64,000 bases of DNA from Dyella acidisoli (GCF_030160295.1 NZ_BSOB01000050.1:62001-126000), one strand, 5' to 3'. Counted from the first letter of the stretch, positions 48,363 to 57,627 are shown. Program-made: numbers and translations. Notes: generated from the letters alone by a model not told the origin.

Positions 48363-49334
48363 ATGGACGCCACCAATAACATCACCCCTTTCCGTCTGCG
48401 TCTGCAAGGTCGCGCGAAGCTCTATGCACTGATCCGCAACTTCTTCGCCGATCGCGGCGTACTGGAAGTGGAAACGCCCATCCTTTCCGCGGCAGGCAAC
48501 ACTGATCCCAACATCGAAAGCTTCAACGCGCCTTTTCATGGTCACGTCGATGCGGGTTCGCGTGAACGGTGGCTGCGCACGTCACCGGAATATCCTTTGA
48601 AGCGCTTGCTTGCGGATGGCGTGGGCGATTGCTACGAACTGGGACGCGTATTCCGTAATGGCGAAGCAGGGGAGCGGCACAACCCCGAATTCACCATGCT
48701 GGAGTGGTACCGCGTCGGCTGGAATCATCGACAGCTGATGGAGGAGGCGATTGCATTGGTCGAAGCTGCGCTGGCGATGGTAGGGCGGCGCGTCGAGGTG
48801 GTGATCGAAGGCTACAGGCAGCTGTTTCTTGATGAGCTGGGCCTGGACCCGTTGCATGCCGATATCGAGGAGTTGCGCAAGCCGTTGGCGCAATATGGCA
48901 TCGAGCCTTCCGGTCTGACCCGCGACGATTGGCTTGATCTGTTGATTACGCACAAGCTGCAGCCGGCGTTTCCGCGTGATCGCATCACGGTGATCCACGA
49001 TTATCCTGCGAGTCAGAGCGCACTGGCTCGCATTCGCCCCGGTGAACCGCCGCTAGCCGAGCGTTTTGAGCTGTACCTTGGGCCGTACGAACTGGCCAAC
49101 GGTTATCACGAACTCAACGATGCGGTGGAGCAACGCTCGCGATTCGAGCGGGACAATGCGCGCCGTCGTGAGCGTGGCTTGCGCGAAATGCCGATCGACG
49201 AACAACTGCTGGCAGTGTTGGGGCGCATGCCTGATTGCGCAGGCGTGGCGATGGGCATCGAGCGTTTGCTGATGTGCATGGCGGGTACGGACAAGATCGC
49301 CGACGTGCTGGCGTTTCCGTTTTCAAAGGCCTAG
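48363..49334 (+). CDS. epmA: Elongation factor P--(R)-beta-lysine ligase
   Basis: 323 aa, a stand-alone class II LysRS catalytic core without the anticodon-binding domain (also called GenX/PoxA/YjeA). Motif 2 region FRNGEAGERHNPEFTMLEWY and motif 3 GVAMGIERLLM are intact. It attaches (R)-beta-lysine to EF-P to relieve ribosome stalling at polyproline. Neither efp nor epmB is in the window. It follows ligA by 23 bp, so read-through is likely; a composite repeat ends the unit. Confidence 0.95.
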   Translation: MDATNNITPFRLRLQGRAKLYALIRNFFADRGVLEVETPILSAAGNTDPNIESFNAPFHGHVDAGSRERWLRTSPEYPLKRLLADGVGDCYELGRVFRNGEAGERHNPEFTMLEWYRVGWNHRQLMEEAIALVEAALAMVGRRVEVVIEGYRQLFLDELGLDPLHADIEELRKPLAQYGIEPSGLTRDDWLDLLITHKLQPAFPRDRITVIHDYPASQSALARIRPGEPPLAERFELYLGPYELANGYHELNDAVEQRSRFERDNARRRERGLREMPIDEQLLAVLGRMPDCAGVAMGIERLLMCMAGTDKIADVLAFPFSKA

Positions 49335-49358
49335 GAAAACCTAGAGCACCGTAACGAC

Positions 49359-49494
49359 TCCCTCTCCCCTCCGGGGAGAGGGTTGGGGTGAGGGGCCAAG
49401 GCTTGCCTCAAACTTCATAAGAGCCGCGCTCTGATTGGCACGTATCGCAAGAGTGCCCCCTCACCCTAGCCCTCTCCCCGGAGGGGAGAGGGGA
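49359..49494. repeat. Composite CT/AG inverted repeat, family 2, type B
   Basis: Same arms as 11300-11456: CCCTCTCCCCTCCGGGGAGA then GGGTTGGGGTGAGGGG, and CCCCTCACCCTAGCCCTCTC then CCCGGAGGGGAGAGGGGAC. The core differs. It fills the space between the convergent epmA and quinone oxidoreductase genes. Confidence 0.85.
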
Positions 49495-49500
49495 CATGAG

Positions 49501-50508
49501 TTACCAGCGCAGCAGAATCTTCCCAATATGCGTGCTGCTTTCCATCAACGCATGGGCTTGTGCTGCTTCGTGCGCAGGAAAGACTTCGTGGATGATCGGG
49601 CGAAGACGCTTGTCCGCGAACAATGGCCACACACGTTCGTGAAGCTTCTCAGCAATCGCCGCTTTGAAAGCTACGGGGCGTGGTCGCAAGGTGGAGCCGG
49701 TGATGCTCAGGCGCCGGTGCATCAGCTTGCGGATATCCAGCTCGGCTTTCATGCCGCCGAGTGTAGCGATGAATACCAGCCTGCCATCGTCGGCGAGTGC
49801 ATCTATTTCGCGTGGCAGGTAGTCGCCGCCGACCATGTCGAGGATCACATCAACGCCGCGGCCATCTGTCCAGGCTTTCACGCGTTCCACAAAATCTTCA
49901 GTACGGTAGTTGATGGCGCGTGCGCCAAGCATTTCGCAAGCGCGGCATTTTTCATCGTTGCCTGCGGTGGCGAACACGGGATGACCCAGAGCGTGCGCAA
50001 GCTGGATGGCCGTGACACCGATGCCGCTGGAGCCGCCCTGTACCAGCAGGCTTTCCTTGTTGCCGTCTTCGCGTAGGCCCAGGCGACCGCGATCGAACAC
50101 GTTGCTCCATACGGTGAAATAATTTTCCGGCAATGAACCGGCTTCCAGCACGCTCAAACCTGCGGGCACGGGAAGGCATTGGCCCAGCGGCGCTACGACA
50201 TATTGCGCATAGCCGCCGCCCGCGAGCAGCGCGCACACGGCATCGCCCGGTTTAAGCCCGAAAGGATTCCTGCCGCTGAAATCGCCCTCCACCAACTCGC
50301 CGGCCACTTCCAACCCAGGCAGGTCGGAAGCGCCGGGCGGTGGGGCATAGTGCCCCTGACGCTGAAAGACATCCGGCCGGTTCACGCCCGATGCGACGAC
50401 CTTGATCAACACCTCGCCGGTGCCGGGTTGAGGTATCGGACGCTCGACGGGCTGCAAAACTTCCGGACCACCAAAATGCGGGATTTCGATGGCTTGCATG
50501 GATGTCAT
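49501..50508 (-). CDS. NAD(P)H-quinone oxidoreductase, zinc-independent MDR family (PIG3-like)
   Basis: 335 aa. GroES-like N-terminal half (MQAIEIPHFGGPEVLQ; ASGVNRPDVFQRQGHY) without the catalytic zinc ligands, then a Rossmann half with the dinucleotide motif VQGGSSGIGVTAIQLA. This matches the quinone oxidoreductase / TP53I3 subgroup, which reduces quinones with NADPH. A start at residue 4 (50499) is equally possible. It is 21 bp downstream of the pirin gene on the same strand. Confidence 0.9.
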   Translation of the reverse strand: MTSMQAIEIPHFGGPEVLQPVERPIPQPGTGEVLIKVVASGVNRPDVFQRQGHYAPPPGASDLPGLEVAGELVEGDFSGRNPFGLKPGDAVCALLAGGGYAQYVVAPLGQCLPVPAGLSVLEAGSLPENYFTVWSNVFDRGRLGLREDGNKESLLVQGGSSGIGVTAIQLAHALGHPVFATAGNDEKCRACEMLGARAINYRTEDFVERVKAWTDGRGVDVILDMVGGDYLPREIDALADDGRLVFIATLGGMKAELDIRKLMHRRLSITGSTLRPRPVAFKAAIAEKLHERVWPLFADKRLRPIIHEVFPAHEAAQAHALMESSTHIGKILLRW

Positions 50509-50529
50509 CAGCAGAACTCCTCGGGTTGA

Positions 50530-51231
50530 TTACGGGCTGGTATCTACCAACACCAGTTCGGCATCTTCCAGTGCCTTCACTTCGAGCGAAGTCTCGTCGC
50601 GAATCGCCGCACCATCACGCGTATCGAGACGAACGCCGTTCACCTCCACAACGCCCTTGGCCGGCACAAGATAGGCATAGCGCCGTTTGTCCAGCGTGTA
50701 CTGCGCCGTCTCCCCAGCCTTGAGCGTGGCGCCGAGCACGCGTGCGTTGGTACGCAAGGGCAGGGCATCCGCATCGCCGTCCATGCCGCTGGCCAGGGCT
50801 ACGAAGCGCCCGGAGCGATCGCCGGCGGGGAAGGGCTTCGTACCCCAGGATGGTGCGCGGCCACGTTCGTCAGGAATGATCCAGATCTGGAAGATGCGCG
50901 TGGCGTCCTGTTCCAGGTTGTACTCGCTGTGCATGATGCCGCTCCCTGCGCTCATCACTTGCACGTCGCCGGCCACGGTGCGCCCCTGGTTGCCAAGGTT
51001 GTCGCGATGGGTGATCGCGCCTTCACGCACGTAGGTGATGATTTCCATGTCCGCGTGCGGATGCGCGGGAAAACCGGTTTGCGGCGCGATGGTGTCATCG
51101 TTCCATACGCGCAGCGCACCCCAGCCCATGCGCTTGGGGTCGCCATAGCTGGCAAATGAGAAGTGATGCTTGGCTTTGAGCCAGCCGTGATCGGCTCCGC
51201 CAAGGCTGTCGAATGTGCGCCGTTCGATCAT
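50530..51231 (-). CDS. Pirin family protein, YhaK-like
   Basis: 233 aa from the ATG at 51231, with GAGG 7 nt before it. Bicupin fold: the N-terminal HGWLKAKHHFSFASY and HPHADMEIITYVREGAITH carry the metal-binding His residues, and GDVQVMSAGSGIMHSEYN the rest of the first cupin. YhaK-type pirins respond to oxidative or nitrosative stress and some have quercetinase activity. Next to a quinone oxidoreductase, a redox-related role is reasonable but inferred. Confidence 0.88.
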   Translation of the reverse strand: MIERRTFDSLGGADHGWLKAKHHFSFASYGDPKRMGWGALRVWNDDTIAPQTGFPAHPHADMEIITYVREGAITHRDNLGNQGRTVAGDVQVMSAGSGIMHSEYNLEQDATRIFQIWIIPDERGRAPSWGTKPFPAGDRSGRFVALASGMDGDADALPLRTNARVLGATLKAGETAQYTLDKRRYAYLVPAKGVVEVNGVRLDTRDGAAIRDETSLEVKALEDAELVLVDTSP

Positions 51232-51319
51232 GGGATACCTCACTCGTTTCGGAAGCCGGCAAGATAGGGCCAGCGTTCGCCACAGAGAACAGCCGCCAGA
51301 GAAACAGTGTGTTGCTTAC

Positions 51320-52762
51320 TCAACGTTGCCGATGTCCGCTCATTTCGTGGCCTGCATCGTGAGCGAAGGCGCGATGCCAATAGGTGGAGCTGAGCGAAAC
51401 CAAGGTGACGACCAAAAAGGCTATGGAAAAATTCAGCCGGCTCGGTTCGGTGTTGTGGCTTGCGGCCATGGCGAGCTTGAGGATCAGCGCGCCGCAACAC
51501 ACGCCCACCGACAGCATCAGCTGCTGCAAGGTTGAGTAGAAGCTGTTGGCGGCACTCATGCGATCGGTCGGTACGGCTTCGTAAGCAATGGTGTTGTAGG
51601 CGGTGAACTGGATCGACATGATGACGCCGCAGCACACGAGCAAGCCGAACATCAACCAGAACGGCCAATCAGCCTGGAAAAACGCGCAAACGGCGTAACT
51701 CAGGCCCGCGAGAACGCCGTTGTAGACCATCACGCGGCGAAACCCGATCCAGCGCAGCAAGCGCGTGGTGACGCCGCGGGCCATCAGCGCACCCAGCGAA
51801 ATCGCCAGGATCAATTGGCCACTACGCAGTGCAGAGAAGCCAAGTCCGATCTGCAACAACAGCGGTAGCAGAAACGGTTGTGCGCCTTGCGTAATGCGCA
51901 TCAGCGAACCGGAGATCACCGATAGCCGGAAGGAGTCGATGCGCAGCAAAGTGAGATCCACAGCCGGATGCTCGCGACGCTTGGCATGCAGCACGTAAGC
52001 CAGGCACGCCGCGGCGCCGACGGCTACAAGCAGCACTCCGTTGCGCATGTCGGTGTTCTCGCCGAACATTTCCAATCCGAATAGCAGGCATCCAAGTCCG
52101 ACGCTGCAAAGCGCGAAGCCCAGCCAGTCGAATGGTGCTGGCCGTGCTCCACAATGCACCACCGGAATGTAGCGGCGCACTAGCCAGTAACCCAGCACGC
52201 CGATTGGTACGTTGATGTAGAAGATCCAGCGCCAGTCGAGGAATTGGACGATAAAGCCGCCCAGCGGCGGTCCGGCCATGGTGCCGAGCACGGCAGGTAT
52301 CAGCGTCCACATCATGGATGACACCAGATGTTTACGTTCCACCGTGCGCAGGATGACCAGACGACCCACCGGCGCCATCATCGCGCCACCCGTACCTTGC
52401 AGCAGACGCGCCGCTACCATCATCGGCAGGCTGCGAGTGAGCGAGCACAGGATCGAGCCGATGATGAAGACCACGATGGAACTGTTGAACACGCGCTTTG
52501 CGCCGAAACGGTCGGCCATGGCGCCGCTCACCGGGATCAGGATGGCCAGCGCGAGTAGATAACTGGTCACGGCCACGCTCATGGCCGGCGCGGAAACACC
52601 GAAGTCGCGTGCCATAGTGGGCAAGGCGGTGGCGAGCACGGTGCCGTCGACCTGCTCGAGGAAGATCGCGCAACCGACGATCAAGGAAATGACGCGGTAA
52701 TCGGGATACGCCGGCTGCACAACCGCCGGTATGTCCAGCTTTTCCTCACTCAACGCGCTCAC
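51320..52762 (-). CDS. MFS exporter, DHA2 family, second copy type
   Basis: 480 aa from a GTG at 52762 with AGGTAA upstream. About 14 hydrophobic helices; motif D1 reads LEQVDGTVLATALPTMARDF, followed by MADRFGAKRVF and LGTMAGPPLGGFIV. It shares architecture with the exporter at 44.3-45.8 kb but the sequences differ through most of their length, so this is not a recent duplication. Substrate unknown. Same strand as pirin and quinone oxidoreductase, 88 bp upstream. Confidence 0.88.
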   Translation of the reverse strand: MSALSEEKLDIPAVVQPAYPDYRVISLIVGCAIFLEQVDGTVLATALPTMARDFGVSAPAMSVAVTSYLLALAILIPVSGAMADRFGAKRVFNSSIVVFIIGSILCSLTRSLPMMVAARLLQGTGGAMMAPVGRLVILRTVERKHLVSSMMWTLIPAVLGTMAGPPLGGFIVQFLDWRWIFYINVPIGVLGYWLVRRYIPVVHCGARPAPFDWLGFALCSVGLGCLLFGLEMFGENTDMRNGVLLVAVGAAACLAYVLHAKRREHPAVDLTLLRIDSFRLSVISGSLMRITQGAQPFLLPLLLQIGLGFSALRSGQLILAISLGALMARGVTTRLLRWIGFRRVMVYNGVLAGLSYAVCAFFQADWPFWLMFGLLVCCGVIMSIQFTAYNTIAYEAVPTDRMSAANSFYSTLQQLMLSVGVCCGALILKLAMAASHNTEPSRLNFSIAFLVVTLVSLSSTYWHRAFAHDAGHEMSGHRQR

Positions 52763-53088
52763 AAATCGTTACCTGCAATGAGCGCAGCTTGCCGATGCCG
52801 CGTGGGCGAATATGCGAGAAGCGCTCGAGATGTGGGCGCATCGGGGTGTGCGCCGCAGCTGTCGCATTATTCGCTGGCGGGGAGATTCGGACAAGCGTGG
52901 AGTGCACACGCTTATAACAAGATGTTCCTTAGTGAGCCCCTCTCCCTCCGGGAGAGGGTGCCGAGAGGCGGGTGAGGTTCGGGCGGAGCGCGGTGCTGGG
53001 TTCTCGCGCAAGTTTTTTCATCACGCGCTGATCGCACCCTCACCCCAACCCCTCTCCCAGAGGGAGAGGGGCCGCTTCAGGCAAGTGA
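52763..53088. other. 326-bp gap between thiolase gene end and MFS exporter start
   Basis: Both flanking genes are on minus. The gap holds a composite repeat (52936-53072) and about 170 bp upstream of the MFS start, where its promoter should be. No gene and no clear promoter hexamers were found. Confidence 0.5.
52936..53072. repeat. Composite CT/AG inverted repeat, family 2, type A
   Basis: Second copy of the unit at 25766-25902: the same arms, the same GTGCCGAGAGGCGGGTGAGG inner left part, and a similar core (GGAGCGCGGTGCTG, CGCGCAAG, CATCACGCGCTGATCG). It ends 17 bp before the fadA stop, the same distance at which the other copy ends before the kdsB start. Confidence 0.85.
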
Positions 53089-54294
53089 TCAGACGGCTTC
53101 GAAAATACCCGCCGCACCCATGCCGGTACCGATGCACATCGTCACCATTCCGTACTTCTGCTTGCGACGGCGAAGGCCGTGCACCAGCGTCGCGGTACGC
53201 ACGGCACCGGTGGCGCCGAGCGGGTGACCGAGGGCGATAGCGCCACCGAGCGGGTTCACCTTGGTCGGGTCGAGGCCGAGATCGCCGATCACCGCCAGCG
53301 CCTGTGCAGCAAACGCTTCGTTAAGTTCGATCCAGTCGAGCTGATCCTGCTTGATGCCGGTTTGCTTGAGCGCCTTCGGAATCGCTTCCTTCGGACCGAT
53401 GCCCATGATGTCCGGACGCACGCCGGCCACCGAATAGCCCACGAAGCGGGCGAGCGGGGTGAGGCCGTATTCCTTGATCGCCTGTTCGCTGGCCAGCAGC
53501 ACGGCGGCTGCGCCGTCGGAAGTCTGCGAGGAATTGCCGGCCGTCACGCTGCCGCCGAACTGGCCGTTGCGGAACACCGTCTTCAGCTTGCCCAGGACTT
53601 CGGGTGTGCTGCCGGCGCGTGGGCCTTCGTCGGTATCGATCAGGCGACTGTCGGTCTTGATGCCGCGCGTGGCGAGATCGGGGTAGTGGTCATCGAGTTG
53701 GAACGGCGTGATCTCGTCCTTGAATTCGCCGGTCTTGATCGCAGCCAGCGCGCGATCGTGGCTTTGCGCGGCGAAGGCGTCCTGCGCTTCGCGCGAAACT
53801 TTCCACTGCTTGGCGACGTTCTCCGCGGTAATGCCCATGCCGTAGGCGATGCCGATGTGCTCGTTGTCGAAGATGCCAGGGTTCATCGCCACTTTGTGGC
53901 CCATCATCGGCACCATGCTCATGCTTTCGGTGCCGGCGGCGATCATGAGATCCGCCTCGCCCAGGCGGATGCGGTCGGCGGCCTGGGCGACAGCCTGCAA
54001 GCCGGACGAGCAGAAGCGATTGATGATGACGCCCGGTACGGTGTCAGGCAGGCCGGCCAGCAGCAGGCCGATACGTGCCACGTTCATGCCTTGCTCGGCT
54101 TCCGGCATGGCACAGCCGACGATCACGTCGCCGATGCGATGCGGATCGACGCCCGGCGCTTGCGCCATCACAGCGCGGATCACGTGCGCGAGCAGGTCGT
54201 CGGGGCGGGTGTTGCGGAATACGCCGCGCGGCGCCTTGCCGACCGGTGTGCGGGTGGCGGCGACGATGTAGGCGTCTTGCACTTGCTTGGTCAT
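53089..54294 (-). CDS. fadA: Acetyl-CoA C-acyltransferase (3-ketoacyl-CoA thiolase)
   Basis: 401 aa from the ATG at 54294 (GGAG 9 nt upstream); the longer frame only translates a repeat. The thiolase motifs are present: nucleophilic Cys in NRFCSSGLQAVAQA, GHPLGATGAVRT with the catalytic His, and CIGTGMGAAGIFE with the second Cys. It performs the thiolytic last step of beta-oxidation with FadB. A hairpin GCGTCGC/GCGACGC lies at 54310-54333 in its leader. The label FadA rather than FadI is by context. Confidence 0.93.
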   Translation of the reverse strand: MTKQVQDAYIVAATRTPVGKAPRGVFRNTRPDDLLAHVIRAVMAQAPGVDPHRIGDVIVGCAMPEAEQGMNVARIGLLLAGLPDTVPGVIINRFCSSGLQAVAQAADRIRLGEADLMIAAGTESMSMVPMMGHKVAMNPGIFDNEHIGIAYGMGITAENVAKQWKVSREAQDAFAAQSHDRALAAIKTGEFKDEITPFQLDDHYPDLATRGIKTDSRLIDTDEGPRAGSTPEVLGKLKTVFRNGQFGGSVTAGNSSQTSDGAAAVLLASEQAIKEYGLTPLARFVGYSVAGVRPDIMGIGPKEAIPKALKQTGIKQDQLDWIELNEAFAAQALAVIGDLGLDPTKVNPLGGAIALGHPLGATGAVRTATLVHGLRRRKQKYGMVTMCIGTGMGAAGIFEAV

Positions 54295-54348
54295 GGTCTT
54301 TGCTCCGTGGCGTCGCGCGAATCGCAGCGACGCGCTTTGGTGTGTTCG

Positions 54349-54430
54349 CCGTCCCGGCGAAGGCCGGGACCCAGTGTCTTTTGTTGATGCGTGCGGAAAG
54401 TCGCTGGGCCCCGGCCTTCGCCGGGGCAAC
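54349..54430. repeat. Palindromic doublet repeat, family 3, between fadB and fadA
   Basis: GTCCCGGCGAAGGCCGGGAC with CCAGTG, and CGCTGGG with CCCCGGCCTTCGCCGGGG, form two GC hairpins in inverted arrangement around a 30-nt spacer. The element is inside a likely operon, between the fadB stop and the fadA leader. Related PAKAGTQ-encoding palindromes are widespread in xanthomonads as far as I recall. It may protect fadB mRNA and set the fadB:fadA ratio (inference). Confidence 0.8.
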
Positions 54431-54436
54431 GAGCGT

Positions 54437-56854
54437 TTAGTTCCTCAGCGGTTTGCCGGTTGTCATCGTGTGAGCGATGCGTGCCTGCGTTTTCTCTGTC
54501 TGCGCGAGTTCCACAAAGTGCTTGCGCTCCAGATCAAGCAGCCATGCCTCGTCGACGAGTGAACCGCGTTCGATTGCGCCGCCGCACAGCGTGTCGGCAA
54601 TGCGTGTGGCGATGGCAACGTCGTGCTCGGAAGCGAAATAACCGGCTTGCAGATTGGCGAGCGAAGCTTTGAACGTGGCAGTGCCAACATCACCGGCCAC
54701 CGGGATGTTGCGTGCGTACAGCGGTGCGCGCCAGCCGCTTTCGGCAAGCGACGAGGCCACTTGCTTGGCGACATAAAGCAATTCGTACGCGTTGAACACC
54801 ACGATGTCGCTGTCACGCAGCAGGCCCAATTGCTTGGCTTCCAGCGCGCTGCCGGAAACCTTCGCCATTGCCACCGTTTCGAACACTTTCTTCAGAGATT
54901 CGAATGGATCGTTGGGATTGCTCTGCGCGGCACGAATGGCCAACTCGTGCAGACCACCGCCCGCAGGCAGCAGGCCCACGCCGGCTTCGACCAGGCCGAT
55001 ATAGCTTTCCAACGAGGCTACTGTGCGCGCCGAATGCATCTGGAATTCGCAACCGCCGCCCAGGCACAGACCACGCACCGCCGACACCACCGGCACCAGC
55101 GAGTGCTTGATGCGCATGCTGGTGCGCTGGAAGTTCGCGACCATCGCATCGAATTCCTTGACCTTGCCGGCCTGCAGCAAGCCCAGCGCGCCCTTGAGAT
55201 CGGCGCCGGCAGAGAACGGCTCGGCGGTCTGCCAGATCACCACCGCTTTGAGCTTTTCTTCCGCGATGCCGATGGCATGCTGGATGCCATCGAGCACATG
55301 GTCGTTGACCGTGTTCATCTTGGTCTTGAAGGAGATGATGCCGACACCGTCTTCGCCAAGCGTCCAGAGGCGGACGCCGTCGTTCTCCCACACTGTGGTG
55401 CCCTGGTCGAAGCGTTCGCCAAGGATGGCGTCGGGGAACAGCTGGCGCTTGTACACGGGGTGTTGCGAACGCGGCTTGTCGGCGTTGGCGGCGGCTGAGT
55501 ACGAGCCGCTCTTGCCGTGCACGCCGTTACGGCCGTCAGTGACCCACTTTGGCAGCGGCGCTTTACTCATCGCCTTGCCGGCGTCGATGTCTTCCTGGAT
55601 CCACTGCGCGACCTGCTGCCAGCCGGCAGCCTGCCAGGTTTCGAACGGACCGAGCTTCCAGCCATAGCCCCAACGGATGGCGAAGTCGACGTCGCGCGCG
55701 GTGTCGGCGATGTCGGCCAAGTGATAGGCGGTGTAGTGGAACAGGTCGCGGAAGGTCGCCCAAAGGAACTGGGCTTGCACGTCGCTCGACGCGCGCAGCT
55801 TGCCGAACTTCTCGGCCGGGTCCTTGATGGCGAGGATGGCGGACACTTCATCTGAGGCTTTCTGTTCGGACGGGCGGTAGTCGCGCTTGGCGACATCCAA
55901 CACCACGATGTCCTTACCGGCTTTGCGGTAGAAACCGGCGCCGGTCTTCTGACCCAGCGCGCCTTGTTCGATCAGGCCACTCAGCCACACTGGCGCCTTG
56001 AAGTACTCGTGCCACGGATCATTGGCCAGTGTATCGGCCATGGTCTTGATCACGTGCGCCATGGTGTCCAGGCCGACGACGTCGGCCGTGCGATAGGTGG
56101 CGCTCTTCGGGCGGCCGACAGCCGGGCCGGTCAGCGCGTCCACGATGTCGAAGCCGAGCTTGAATTGCTCGGTATGGTGCATGGTGGCCAGCATTGAGAA
56201 TACACCGATGCGGTTGCCGATGAAGTTCGGCGTGTCCTTCGCGTACACCACACCCTTGCCGACGGTGGTGGTGAGGAAGGCTTCCAGGCCTTCGAGCACG
56301 CGGGCATCGGTGAGCTTGGTCGGAATCAGCTCGACCAAGTGCATGTAGCGCGGCGGATTGAAGAAGTGCACGCCGGTGAAGCGGTGGCGCATTTCTTCCG
56401 GCAGCGCTTCGGCCAAGCCGTTGATGGAAAGGCCAGACGTGTTGCTGGCCAGCACGGCGGTGGGCGAGACGTGCGGCGCGATCTTCTTGTAGAGATCCAG
56501 CTTCCAGTCCATCCGCTCGGCGATCGCTTCGATTACCAGGTCCACATCCTTCAGCTGGTCGAGGTCTTCGTCATAGTTGGCTGGGATGATCGCCGCGGCG
56601 CGGTTGCTGTCGGCCAGCGGGGCCGGTGACAGCTTTTTGAGGTTCTCGATGGCCTTCAGTGCGATGCCGCTCTTGGGGCCTTCTTTAGAGGGCAGATCGA
56701 ACAGCACGGTTTCGACGTCGGCATTGGTCAGGTGCGCGGCGATCTGCGCGCCCATGACGCCGGCGCCGAGCACTGCGGCCTTGCGAATGCGCAGTGCGGT
56801 CTTGGCTTGGGCCGAACCCGGGGTGTCTGAGTGCGTTCGAGTTAGGTCGTTCAT
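54437..56854 (-). CDS. fadB: 3-hydroxyacyl-CoA dehydrogenase / enoyl-CoA hydratase fusion
   Basis: 805 aa. The NAD-binding dehydrogenase comes first (RKAAVLGAGVMGAQIAAHLT, about residues 25-210), then its C-terminal domain, and the crotonase hydratase domain near about 490-690 (AEPFSAGADLKG; GLCLGGGCEFQMHSAR). This order is the reverse of E. coli FadB and matches FadN-type proteins. It carries out hydration and NAD-dependent oxidation of acyl-CoA intermediates. GGAG precedes the ATG. It lies between psrA (82 bp upstream) and fadA. The symbol is used loosely. Confidence 0.93.
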   Translation of the reverse strand: MNDLTRTHSDTPGSAQAKTALRIRKAAVLGAGVMGAQIAAHLTNADVETVLFDLPSKEGPKSGIALKAIENLKKLSPAPLADSNRAAAIIPANYDEDLDQLKDVDLVIEAIAERMDWKLDLYKKIAPHVSPTAVLASNTSGLSINGLAEALPEEMRHRFTGVHFFNPPRYMHLVELIPTKLTDARVLEGLEAFLTTTVGKGVVYAKDTPNFIGNRIGVFSMLATMHHTEQFKLGFDIVDALTGPAVGRPKSATYRTADVVGLDTMAHVIKTMADTLANDPWHEYFKAPVWLSGLIEQGALGQKTGAGFYRKAGKDIVVLDVAKRDYRPSEQKASDEVSAILAIKDPAEKFGKLRASSDVQAQFLWATFRDLFHYTAYHLADIADTARDVDFAIRWGYGWKLGPFETWQAAGWQQVAQWIQEDIDAGKAMSKAPLPKWVTDGRNGVHGKSGSYSAAANADKPRSQHPVYKRQLFPDAILGERFDQGTTVWENDGVRLWTLGEDGVGIISFKTKMNTVNDHVLDGIQHAIGIAEEKLKAVVIWQTAEPFSAGADLKGALGLLQAGKVKEFDAMVANFQRTSMRIKHSLVPVVSAVRGLCLGGGCEFQMHSARTVASLESYIGLVEAGVGLLPAGGGLHELAIRAAQSNPNDPFESLKKVFETVAMAKVSGSALEAKQLGLLRDSDIVVFNAYELLYVAKQVASSLAESGWRAPLYARNIPVAGDVGTATFKASLANLQAGYFASEHDVAIATRIADTLCGGAIERGSLVDEAWLLDLERKHFVELAQTEKTQARIAHTMTTGKPLRN

Positions 56855-56936
56855 AGGCTTCTCCGTGGTACGAATGCGTAGCAGGTGAATGAAAAGCAGG
56901 GTGCGGGAGGCTCATGGCCTCCCGATGACAGAAAGT

Positions 56937-57551
56937 TCAGGGTGTGCGCAGACCGGCGGCGGCAAAGCGGATCAGGTGCTCGGCGGTTTGTTCGCGATGA
57001 ATGGTTTCGCTGACGTCGCTCTTGCGCTGGATGATGCCGAAGCCAGACATGGCGTGTGTCAGGGCGCCGGTGACCAGATCGATGCGCCAATACAGCTCTT
57101 CCTTGCTCAGGTCCGGTAACAGGCGGGCGAACTCGGCGGTGAATTGCCGCATCACATGGCCATAGTTTTCTGACAAAAACTTGCGGAGGCTGTCATCGTG
57201 CTCAGCGAAGGCCCGGGCCAGCACGCGCATGAACAGGCCGCCACCGCCATCGTGGGAAAGATCCAGGGCAGGGCGAATGAAGGCCGACAGCACGTCCTCC
57301 AGGGTCGTCTCTGACTGCCCGGTAATGTGCTTGAGAGCCGCCAGGCGGCGCGCATTGAGCTGGTCCAGGCGACGCTTGAAGACCTGCTCGACCAGATGAT
57401 CCTTGGAACCGAAGTGGTAGTTCACCGCGGCCAGATTGACGCCAGCGGCGGCGGTGAGCTGGCGCAGTGAGGCACCTTCGAACCCACGCTGGGCGAACAA
57501 AGATTCGGCTGCGGTGAGGATGCGTTCCTTCGTAGAAGCGGAGCTGTTCAC
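56937..57551 (-). CDS. psrA: TetR-family regulator, PsrA-like
   Basis: 204 aa from the GTG at 57551; GTG at 57557 is an alternative, and a TTG at 57575 would place the start inside the operator. TetR HTH: KERILTAAESLFAQRGFEGA then LRQLTAAAGVNLAAVNYHFG, nearly the same as PsrA of Pseudomonas, and the C-terminal half keeps its pattern (FMRVLARAF; YWRIDLVTGALTHAMSG). PsrA represses beta-oxidation genes and itself, binds G/CAAAC-N2-4-GTTTG/C and is released by fatty acids. Two such sites are upstream, so autoregulation of psrA-fadB-fadA is expected. Confidence 0.85.
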   Translation of the reverse strand: MNSSASTKERILTAAESLFAQRGFEGASLRQLTAAAGVNLAAVNYHFGSKDHLVEQVFKRRLDQLNARRLAALKHITGQSETTLEDVLSAFIRPALDLSHDGGGGLFMRVLARAFAEHDDSLRKFLSENYGHVMRQFTAEFARLLPDLSKEELYWRIDLVTGALTHAMSGFGIIQRKSDVSETIHREQTAEHLIRFAAAGLRTP

Positions 57552-57572
57552 GGGCACGCCTGTCGTATGGTT

Positions 57573-57586
57573 CAAACGATCGTTTG
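57573..57586. promoter_or_regulatory. PsrA-type operator 1
   Basis: CAAACGATCGTTTG, a perfect palindrome (extending to TCAAAC...GTTTGA) matching the CAAAC-N4-GTTTG consensus. It sits about 21 bp upstream of the psrA start codon at 57551. Confidence 0.8.
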
Positions 57587-57613
57587 AGGATACGCGCGGG
57601 CGCCTGGAGCAGT

Positions 57614-57627
57614 CAAACAGTCGTTTG
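57614..57627. promoter_or_regulatory. PsrA-type operator 2
   Basis: CAAACAGTCGTTTG has intact half-sites and an N4 centre, 41 bp (about four helical turns) from operator 1, consistent with cooperative binding or a second overlapping promoter. Confidence 0.7.

Noticed and set aside
57573-57575. TTG start for psrA
   Set aside because: It would lie inside operator 1 and add residues without homology to PsrA; GTG at 57551 fits better.
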